Assembly (NCBI RefSeq): GCF_035046485.1
Contig: NC_085138.1
Location: 294,172,256 to 294,236,255, forward strand
Source of the DNA: Aedes albopictus
Taxonomy: Eukaryota; Arthropoda; Insecta; Diptera; Culicidae
Reading direction: 5' to 3'
Length of the DNA stretch: 64,000 bases
Both the position numbers and the translations under genes were made by a program. Within the stretch, counting starts at the first letter, position 1; each line of letters begins with the position of its first letter. The notes under the pieces are model-generated. The model worked only from the letters and a program-made list of their open reading frames with translations. It was not told the origin of the DNA and made no database searches. Below, piece by piece: positions 46,793 to 58,700 of this stretch.

Positions 46793-49700
46793 CTGTGTGT
46801 TTACGTGTAGGACCATGCATGTTCCGAGTTGTGGTGGGCAGACGTTGCGGTTTCGCATGAGAAAAAAATACCGAAACAAAAAGGGAAAAAATATTTAGAA
46901 GATGCTGCACGTGAAGCATGTTGTTTGAGTTCGTTGGCGTGCATAGGGGGTTGCGGTTTGAAGTTTGATGCATTTATTGGTTCAAGGATTACCTAACTAT
47001 ATTGTGCAATACCGAGACATTAAAAATTAAAATCCAATTTGCAAACGCTACTACACATTCTATGTGCTGCATGGATGTTTACTAAAAATGAATACTTTTA
47101 TTTTAGACAGTCGAACTGCAAGCCATCAAGCTTGGAAATATTTTTTTTTAAGCAATCAAAAGGTTAATTGGTCAATTAACATCTAAACTAACGACTCATG
47201 CAAAATATTTCGTTTTACCAAATTGAATTTGATAGTTTTAAGCGATTTATGTTAGGTACGATATTTCCCATACAAGGCACCCTCCAAAAGTTGCATGCAA
47301 GTTTTCATACTTACATAAAATGCTTAAATCCATCAAATTTGATTAGGTAAAACGAAATATTTTGCATGAGTCGTTGATTTAGATGTTAATTGACCAATTA
47401 ATCTTTTGATTGCTTAAAAAAAATATTTCCAAGCTTAATGGCTTGCAGTCAAAAAAGCCCAAAATCGCATATTTTGCCCTATAAATTGTGGTATAGCTCA
47501 AAATTGTGACGTGTTAGAACAAATCTGAGCCCGGATTCGGATTTAGCGGCCCAAAAACCTTCGGAGACACATAAGTTTGCTCTTGAGACAAAAAAATGTT
47601 GCGCTGTGTTAGTGATCCGGGTTCAAATTGATCACTTTAAAACAACTTTTGCGGATAACATTAGTGACAATTCAAATATTGCCAAAAGAATTTCTGTAAA
47701 ATCAGTACCCAGTGGATCTCCATGAAATCATGTGACAAAATTTTGTTCAACAAGTTTAAACTTTTAGTTAAATTAATTCAAAAATCAAAAATTTGAGGAT
47801 GCCACTTTGGGGCGAAATTGATCAGTATACAATTAAGAATCGATTAAAAAGATAAAAATCCTTATCCACTTAATTGTGCTCTTGTAAACCCGAATAACGC
47901 GTCAAAACTCTTACAACTAGTGTATTTGACGCTTAAAATGCAAAATTATATTTTGAAATTTCCCCTTTAACGCCTACAGATAGGCAATTGCTTTTGAAAT
48001 AAGTGATTTTTGTTACAATAAATGACTTTTTCGTCAAAAAAGAACTTTTTTTTTTAACTTATTCATATTCAGAATAGCTTCATAACTTTTCAACCAAGGC
48101 TTCACAAAAATGTTAAAACAAAAAAAAAAATACGGGAAGTCCTAGTGGCAATCGATTGTTTAGAAGCAATGATTTCCGCTAAGTGAGAAATACATTGCAA
48201 ATTCCTAAAAAAATAAGGCAAAACTGACTTTTTTTTTAAACAAATAAAAGTCGAAACTTATCTCTAGACACCTATGAACTAGATGAGGCAAGAAGTTTAA
48301 GATCATTGCGACGCTTAGAAGTTCCTGGTATGCAATTACAATGTAGTACTCAAATGATCAATTTCACCCCGCTGATCAATTTGACCCGGTTTACGGTACC
48401 ATCAAAATGGTAGATACCGTATTGCGGTATTGATACAAAAATATTGGTTCTTATATTGCGAAATTTGCACCCACTCGGTCCGAATTCATTACTATTACAG
48501 CCGAATTTCGCACACGACTTTGCAGCGCCTATACGTTAGGCAAGTTTGCTTGAGCTCATTATAAGGTTGTCTGCTGCACAACAGTAAAACAAAATAAGTA
48601 ATAATCGTATAAGATGCTGCACAAGATGATAAAGTGGAGCCCATGTGCGTGCATGCCTTCATTTAGGCGCAAGTAAAATGTACGCATATACCCGCCCCTT
48701 TAAAATCCTACTCAACATCTTATACGATCATTTACGGTGGTTCCGCCATAGGTCATTAATCCACAAAAATGACCACAAAGAAATTGTGATATAATTGCGG
48801 GAGCAGAAAGTTTAATGCTTTAATACCCAATCAGCACCTGTAACATCATTCAAAATTTGGCTTTGGTCTAAATGAGTTGCACTGAAAGCACACGTAACTT
48901 CCATCTTGTCAATTGAGTTGCATTTAAACTCAGAGTTTCGTAAAGATTCGGCTTTGTTTCATAGAAATCACCAAATGTCTCGTGTTTGGCATCGATTCGT
49001 GTAGACGCAGCTTACACATTCCTTACAAGTGTCGAAACAGTCAGCTTGTATTAAATGTGCTATGTTACAGTTATGCAACATCTAACTCTGCTTTGTCTGT
49101 TCGGATTATGCTCCAACTATGTTGCGAAAAATTTGCACATCTTTTCATGTTGACAGTTCTCTAACTTATGACAAAGAAGGTGCAATAAAGTAACAAGTAA
49201 CTTCAGTAGCTTTTATGGTGTGTTGAGCAGCAACAGTCTCACACAGCGTTCGGTGAGTATGTAAGGTAAGTAGTTAATACTCCTGGTGTCCATGGTGTGA
49301 GTTTGGACAAAATCTTTTTTTCCATTTTTTTATAATTCCCTCTCATTCAAGTTGCATAACAATTCAAAATCTGCGCTTTTTGGGTTTCAAAGAAGAAGCA
49401 ATTGTGTTCTATCGTCTATAATAAGGACAGTGAATAAACTGCACTAAGGTTACTGTTACTGGCTTCGAAACAAGTCGTGTTGCTTGGGTAACTAGGATTA
49501 ATCATTACCTTTATCGAATGTATGCCGAAACTTTTCTGTAGAGCTCATGAAGATTGTTGTTCTTGAGTAGACATTTTAATTGATTTTTTTTTTAATTTCA
49601 GTTCTATGCATTCATCACTTTTTTAAAAAGTCTCAACCATTCGACATGTATTTGGTTGATTATATTTGATTCTTGCATAGTTTAAGTGGATGTTTATCAT

Positions 49701-52700
49701 AAATGAAGATGACATTCTTTCTCATTTGATTTTAATAAGTATGACTGAATTAGATGCTTTTTCGACAAATATAAAAAAACATAAAATTTTCAATAGGCCA
49801 GAAAAAAAAGGTTTCCCCTTCCGACCCCTTCGGGCGTTCTTCTATAAAACTTCCCTATAATACCAAACAATGATTTTTGGTGAGTTCAGCTGCGACCCTT
49901 TGCGACCAGATTGGTGGTAGTCACTTAAGTGTCGTACCTTCAACTCAAAAACTAACAAATACCTCCGGCATTGCATTGCATTGCAGGGAACACTTTTTCC
50001 CAGCTTCTACTCTCCCAATCTATCACGTTATGTGTGTTTCACTATTCTTGCGCAGTTTTGCCTACCGTGGACTGAATAAACTAGTACATATAAATCAGTT
50101 GGTTGATAAATAATGAATTTCGGCTCCGTAAAGCTAAACACTCGATTGAGCCCATTTTTATTAAACAATACAAAAACGCATTTGGGATGCAAATGTGCAT
50201 CAAATTTAGCTGTTTAATCATGAAAATAGAGAACATTAAATTTATGACCGCCCTCACATGGGACTGGAACCAGTGTGGCACTGGTTGACTGGGTAACTGT
50301 TATGAACTTTTGGAATGCTGCTTGGAATGCTAGAATCTATACCACTATATGCAAAATCATCGAAATGTTAATTATTTGTTTACATTTGCAACATAGGTGT
50401 TTTCCAAAATTAGGCTTGTTTGATATAGGCCATATCATTATTACACTAGTTTACTGCATTTTTGAGCTCGGTAAGCTGATGGTTATTTTTAGTGTAGAAT
50501 CATGCCCTGAGTTCGATAAAAAAAGGGAAAAAGGAGATAGGAAGGAAAAAAAGGACAAGAAAAAAATATATTAGAACGGATTTTTTTTCGACTTTCCATA
50601 CAAGGATTTGAAATCGATTTTTGTTCTAGTTTTAAGCAAAGTTGCTTGATAGAAACAAAAATCATTTTCCTTCAAATTTCGGCTTCCTTGCACCCTATTT
50701 CGCCATAGTGTACCAGTTATGGCAAATCCCATAAGGGATGCATGTAAATTAGGAGCGTATCGGAAATTAACTTTAACCGTTCAAAATGCTTTATCTCGAA
50801 GCACGGTTAGTGTTAGCAATACTAGCAGCATTGCCTTCGAACCGCCTTGCGATGCTTCCGACTCCAAGCTGCCCAACTACATCTGGCCGGTAAACGTTAC
50901 AGGGGTCGCAATTGTCTAATATATCAATGTTAGTCTAGAGTCGAATGTCAGCTATATGTATGTATGGAATGATAGCTAGAAGTCAGATGAGTTTGTTTAT
51001 ATTGCGTATTGCATAACTCGATTCGGGAAGCAGGTATAGTGGCATTATTTAATGATAATTTACGTTTATTAATTCCCAATTGAATTCGATTATAGAATAT
51101 AAGAAGAGCACAATCAAGTTGCGATTTAGTACACAGTCTGCTAGCCAGTGAATAATTACTATTATTGTAAGTAATACTGTACTACTATACCTTAACCTTC
51201 AATCTATGAATGTATTTCATCATTATTAGGTCCGCACCGCTTGTGCACTATAGACTTGTTGGATTTATTCCGGTGAAGGAGACCAAATTGTAAGCAATCA
51301 AATATCGTTAGATTACCCATACATTATGACCATTATCCATTACAGCTTCAAGTTATTATCACCATCAGAGAATTGCGTGTTTCTTTGAGGAGGTCCGAAC
51401 CACCAAATCCAACAGTTGGTATTTTTATTCTGGTTCTTCTATGAAATCTTCTATGAAATCTTCACAAGCTGTTCTACAGCTCTTGAAGAAATTTGGAAAA
51501 TGTTTATTATTATTGAAAATATGGTTTTATGAGTACACTACACAAAATAACAATATGTACAAAATGCATTTTAAAAAAAAATATCTAACGTTTGAATAAT
51601 TTGTAGCGAAAAAAAATGTACGGGGAAAAATCTGGAAAATTATGAATATTACTAGCAGTAGTTATGTACATATAACATATCACTCAATACCGACTTTTAA
51701 AATTCCAATTTTGGATGGAAAAATCTCCACCATGTAGAAACTGGTCTTTCCCAAACAACACCTACTTTTTGATCGCACTTTGACGCTCTGTTTCATTTAT
51801 CTACAGAGGTTATAAAATTCCGTTCGCTGGTAAAACTACCTCTTCAATAAATTTAACTTCATGCCCAATTGAAAAAAATGCGAATTTTCAACTTTATGTA
51901 TTTTTTTTTGCGTGCGCATAAAAATCCTCGAAAAATGGCCATTTTTTTCATTTTTAAGAATTGCGCTAAACCGCGGAGTAAATTTTTCTTGATATAAAAA
52001 AATTCCTATATCGTGAGCATTATGGAAAACAATATATTTGCGCAGAAAAAAGAGAAAAAATTGAATATTTTTCCACAGTTTTCGCAATTTAAAATTTTTA
52101 GGAGGTGTCCAAAATTTCAAAAATATATAAAGACCACGGTCCATACAAATTAAAAAAAATGTATGTACGAAGGACCAGGGGGAGGGGGTCGGAATCTCCC
52201 AAAAAATTACCACGTGGTTTACAGACAGCCCCAGTATGTGTGGCTCAATGTCTATGCAGTAAGTAACATTCATTATGTTTCAAATAAGCCAAGAAGAATT
52301 AAAGTTGAATGAAAGATGACAAAGATATCAACAAATAACTTTATCATGTTTTACAACAGTGAGCCCAAACTTTTGGCCGATTCATCATTTTGAGGGGTGA
52401 CCCCAAACTTTTGGTCAATGACATCAAGAGTTAATTTACTTATTAACTTTTTTTTCTAGATTGTTTAGCTAAATTCAGTGAAAAGCAATTGAAAGCTAAT
52501 AGAAAATAGGTTATATTACCGCTCTCATCTTAAAATTTGGTCGACTCAATTTCCAGCGGCACTGAAGTAAGTTTATATTCATTTTTAAGAAAATTTGGCA
52601 ACTTTAGCATAACTTCTTAAAACATTCTAATTGTAATATTTTTACACAGGACCTACAAAACTACATATGCAAAGTAGGTCATATGTATTTTTCTTTCATT

Positions 52701-55700
52701 TACTGCACTTTTACTAGTGGAAAACTTTAGGCGATTCTATGTGTAAAACATGATAAATTTATCAACTTCGTCAACCACATAAGCATATCCTATTCATATT
52801 TTTTGTAGTGAACACATTAAAACAAGATTACCTGATAAATGCTCATGTGTTAGTGTACCATTAAAAAAGTTTAAAATTATTTCATCCAATACGCTGTGTG
52901 ATATTGAGTTTTGAAATTTTGTCCCATAAACCCTCAGCCTTCACTAACAATTCTATAACTTTCAGGAAACTTATTCGATCTCGCTCAAATTTTCACCAAT
53001 AAAGTTTTAAAAGGTCAAAATTTAAGCGTTTTAGATTTTGACGGAAAAAACTGCTGTATGGACAATTGTTCGATACACTGTATAATTCAGCCAATTTGGA
53101 ACCAATTGATCTATCGATTTTTGGAACACGGTGAGATACGTGTAGTATCTGGCCGTGTACAAAATTTCAAGCCAATTGGTTTGGGAATGCCTGAGTTATA
53201 GCGAAAATTGCCCAAAATATCGGCCACTGCACTGCCCAAGTGGCTCGCTACCCTACCTTGGCTTTCTTTCGAAATTTTTGGTTTATGTTTTTTTAGAAAT
53301 TGAAAAAAAATGAGCAAATAATTATACACAAAGCAGCCCGGACACGCCAGTGGCCCAGCTTTATTTCTACTCTACAGGCGTTCAGGTGTTTTGGAAGCAA
53401 ATGGTCCTTTAGTTGGGGTGAGCACGTGCTCTATAACTATGCATGCACCCTTTTGAGCTGCCATGCCCAGCACACATTTCACTGATTTGTGTTCGGACAG
53501 CGAGGTGTGCTTTTTGTTTTCTTCCGTAAATACCCCGGCGATGATTTGCTGAACAGAAACCAAGAATAGGAGCATCAGAGTCTATATACATATGTGATGC
53601 CAACCTACCTTCCATTGAACCAAAACAACATGCATAAATAAGTGAGTTCAATTTTGTTTCCCAAATGTTCTGCCACCGTTCCAGATTCAATTGGTTGGAT
53701 AGGTGCCAATGGATGGCATTAAATTAGTTAACCTTTTTTTTGTAACAATCGCAACATGTATAACCAAACAAATACTCATCATCATATACTCTGTCCACAC
53801 ATTCCATGTTATAAAAATGGGAAAGTAGGTAGCCAAATAGTCCTTTGAATAAAATTACGCGGTGAAAGGATAGCCCCTAGCACATGTAAAATCTCAGACA
53901 GTAACCTACCTGGCACAGCAGATTGTGGCTCGGATCGGTGTGCAGCGGAGAGATGGTTCCCTTCGGACCCAACCATGCTTTGATCCGTGGATTTACATCT
54001 GTTCTCCCGATGTAATCCGGCACATGGATGTCCTTCCTCAATTCTGGAATTTGGTCAAACAACTCATGCTGCGCTAGATAGGCGCGGCGGTTCTCGTTGT
54101 CGGAGTCATCATCCTTGCCTTCGGGATTCAAATTGTCAACGATAAAATCTTTAAACCGAACCAACCGCTGGGACCAATCCTCGCTGCTGTACTGGGAGCC
54201 TATCTCCACCGGGACAGTTCGTTCACCTGCCAGCCCAACAAGGTAGTTGGGGTCGTGCCACTTTTGCATCGCAGGCCAGTCATCGATGATACCCCGGAGC
54301 AATAGGGGTTCCCGTTTATCGTAGTGCTCCGAGCTGGAAGGGGCGAAGGATGGATAATTAATGATGCAGTTTTTCAGCATCCGATTTTTTCGTTTCGCTG
54401 AATTATCTAGTGGAGCTCTCGTGTGTGCGGAAATCATGAATACATTATGTATGTACTGCACATCAAACGTGATGTGGAATTTAAATTTATAGTAATATTA
54501 TACGTGAAAGTAGGTACATATATGTACAGTGCGAGAAATTAGTATAAAGACAGAGCCGATTTCCATACAAAATGATCATGTTTGAGGATCAAAATCTCTG
54601 TTTCTAGCGATTCGATTGTGATGGAGTTTTGTCTGCAACCATTAAATAACTAGAATTTTAGCTAGTATTATAAATCGTCATCCATGAAAATATTTACATT
54701 GACTTTTCAGATTCAAATAAATATAAATACACTTTTTGTATGGAAAATGCGTCTTTTTATTTATTTGAATCTGAAAAGTCAATGTAAACATTTGCATGGA
54801 TGATGATTAATGATACTAGCTGATAGTCTTGCTATTTTAAGGCGGCAGCCAACATTCCATTACAATCGAATCGCTAGAAACAGAGATTTTGATCATCAAA
54901 CATGATTATTTTGTATGAATATCAGCTCTGTCTTTATACTTTATTTCTCGCACTGTATAATATATTTATTTATTTATTTGTCGTCAATCAAAACGTAGAC
55001 CAAATTTTACAGTAAAATTTATGATAAATAACGTCTGTAACAATGAAATTCTTAATTTTCATTTTCACCTGTCTTACTGCCTTGTGTATCTTGAAAAGAA
55101 AACATGTTTAAGTTTCGTTCTATTCATTGTTATATCAATTGCTTCACAATAACTATTATAGCACGACATCATTCTATTAACAGGCCCATTAATGCCATAG
55201 TCAGTTCTTTGATATTTAATATAAAATAGATTTCTATATCTTAGTTGACGAGTGGGAGCGATAAAATTTAGATTTTCTAGCATAACTACGCTATCGATTT
55301 TCTGTGATATAACATCGTTGATGAAGGCAATAATGGCAAATTCTCTTCTTTTTTTTTTGAGACCGACCAAATTTATTAGCAAACATGGCGATTTATAAGA
55401 GGGGAAAGGTAGTGTAGTCCAGCAAAGCTTACGAAGCGCAAAAAGCAAAAACTGTTTTTGAACAGACTCTATAAGATTTATATGCGTTTCATGATATGGA
55501 GCCCACACAATACTACAATATTCAAGGAGTGGTCTCACATATGTAATATAGAATGTCTTGATTGTGTAAGGGTCATCGAAATGGTAACTGAATCTCTTTA
55601 TGAATCCTAGCTTGTTACTTGCTTTGTATATGATGTTGTTGTAATGATTATTGAAACACAATTTAGAGTCAAGAATTATACCTAAATCTCTAACTTGCTT

Positions 55701-58700
55701 ACATCGTTCAACTGGTATTTTATTAAGGTAAACAGCTGTTGGCTCAACCGTATATTTTCTTGTAAATGAAATAAAAACGCAGTTTTTAACATTAATTTCA
55801 AGCAAATTTTTCTGACACCTCTGACACCAGTTCTGCTGAATTACAAATCTCAAGAAACAGTTTCATATCATCAGCATATATTAAAACATTGAGGCGATTC
55901 AAGACACGTTCTACATCATTGACAAATAAAATGAACAATAGAGGACCAAGATGAGATCCTTGTGGTACCCCGGATGTAACCTCAATTATTGTTGTGGATA
56001 TACTATGTTCAAATCTTACTCTTTGGGTTCTATCGGATAGGTACGGTTGTATCCACTTTAACAATCCAGGATTGAAACCAAGCCTACCTAATTTAAATAG
56101 TAATAGGTAAAGCAATATCAACTCTATCGAATGCCTTACTGAAATCAGTGTAGGTACAGTGTTTCAACATAATGCTCTCTATCCATGGCGTTAATTGAAA
56201 ATGTTACAAATTGCAATAGATTAGTGATCGTTGATCGTCCTTTGAAAAAACCATGTTGATTACAAGTTATTAGACATTTGACTAGAGAGAATATCTTGTC
56301 ATTGATTATTGATTCAAATAATTTAGAGATACAGAATAAAATGGCTATTCCGTGATAGTTTTTAATATCAGATTTTTTACCTGATTTAAAAATTGAGACT
56401 AAAAAAGAATCTTTCCAACATTAAGACATTTGACTTAACTTATTCTCAACACGGAAGAAAATTATAATGAAACGCCGTTTCCAAGCAAAACACCTCAAGC
56501 AGTTGAAATGCTAATTAACAGCCCAAAGCTTTTGAACAGCACCGTTTACGCCAATTCAAGGCAGCTATGCATTCGAACTGCTTATGTAGGGCAGCAAGCA
56601 GGTCAAATACTTAATAGGGTCTGCTCTGCGGATTATTCAAATGCTTAGTGTTTTACCTGGGTATTAATCAGTTTTGAAGGAAAGTTACACAATAGTCGAC
56701 AAAAAATTGAAATATTGATATGCATCCTATCAATATTTCAATTTTTTGTCGACTATCAGGAACTATCAGGACTATCAGGAATAGTCCATTAATTTTAAAA
56801 ATCACAAAAAAAATAATTCGCTGAACATTTTTTTCTTATTAATAATTTTAAGTTAACCCTCTAATACCCAATCCCGCCTTTAGACGGGGTATAGTTTGAG
56901 CATTTTTGTAATTTTTGTTTCGTGGAATTTTTTTTTTTTTTTGGCTGATATTTAGGACTGTTCTGTATATCTCAAAATGGTTTTTGGTGTATTTTAAAAC
57001 GTATTTACATTTTTTTAAATCATTGAAAAATTGATGTTTTAGTCACCTTTTAGAAGCCATTGTTTATTTTGTATTGAATCGCTACAATTAACATATTTTC
57101 AATTTTTCCCAAATCATTCTATCCTTGTTTAATAGTTAAAGGGAATCGAATACACTCTAAAATTATTTTCCTTAAAATTACACGGAAAATAAAATTTTCT
57201 GTAAAAAAAACTTAAAATAATACACTGTTGAAAATGCTTTGACATCCATGTGCACAACAGAACATGTGCTCGATGAACAAATTGAGATTTGAAATTATGA
57301 AAAGAAATCCACGTACTCCGGTGAGACTCGAACTCACGACTCCCAATTCGCTAGACGGGCGCTTCTATTCCTTCAAGCTACGGAGTCACTCGACTATCTC
57401 CGTCGCCAGCAGGCCTAGAACTGAACTCGATTCCACAATCGCACATGGTTATCTTCTTTTCACAATCCAAACCCCCTTCGGATGGGATTAGATGAACATC
57501 TAACACATTGTCTGTTGTGCACATGTATGTCAAAGCGGGAGAGGAAGTTATTTTTAATTGTCGAGAGCTTCGGGCACTGCCTTCCAATCACTTATTGGTA
57601 TGGCAATTAGTGTGCAGTCGGACTCTCGACGGGTCGGTCCTCGGCCGACCGAATACGGTAAGGGTGACCGTAGCACCTTACAAATGTCAATTTCTTGATT
57701 TTGCTTTGGCTGACCAAGCCATGTGGGAAATTACACTGTTGAAAATGCTTTGACATCCATGTGCACAACAGAACATGTGCTCGATGAACAAATTGAGATT
57801 TGAAATTATGAAAAGAAATCCAAATCAAGAAATTGACATTTGTAAGGTGCTACGGTCACCCTTACCGTATTCGGTCGGCCGAGGACCGACCCGTCGAGAG
57901 TCCGACTGCACACTAATTGCCATACCAATAAGTGATTGGAAGGCAGTGCCCGAAGCTCTCGACAATTAAAAATAACTTCCTCTCCCGCTTTGACATACAT
58001 GTGCACAACAGACAATGTGTTAGATGTTCATCTAATCCCATCCGAAGGGGGTTTGGATTGTGAAAAGAAGATAACCATGTGCGATTGTGGAATCGAGTTC
58101 AGTTCTAGGCCTGCTGGCGACGGAGATAGTCGAGTGACTCCGTAGCTTGAAGGAATAGAAGCGCCCGTCTAGCGAATTGGGAGTCGTGAGTTCGAGTCTC
58201 ACCGGAGTACGTGGATTTCTTTTCATAATTTCAAATCTCAATTTGTTCATCGAGCACATGTTCTGTTGTGCACATGGATGTCAAAGCATTTTCAACAGTG
58301 TAATTTCCCACATGGCTTGGTCAGCCAAAGCAAAATCAAGAAATTGACATTTGTAAGGTGCTACGGTCACCCTTACCGTATTCGGTCGGCCGAGGACCGA
58401 CCCGTCGAGAGTCCGACTGCACACTAATTGCCATACCAATAAGTGATTGGAAGGCAGTGCCCGAAGCTCTCGACAATTAAAAATAACTTCCTCTCCCGCT
58501 TTGACATACATGTGCACAACAGACAATGTGTTAGATGTTCATCTAATCCCATCCGAAGGGGGTTTGGATTGTGAAAAGAAGATAACCATGTGCGATTGTG
58601 GAATCGAGTTCAGTTCTAGGCCTGCTGGCGACGGAGATAGTCGAGTGACTCCGTAGCTTGAAGGAATAGAAGCGCCCGTCTAGCGAATTGGGAGTCGTGA

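Noticed and set aside
50719..50919. Open frames on both strands in a GC-richer intronic patch
   Set aside because: Short, no recognisable motif, no matching splice sites.
51836..52273. 145-residue minus-strand ORF as a gene
   Set aside because: Low-complexity aromatic/lysine-rich translation of AT-rich intronic DNA, with no domain, splice context or start context.
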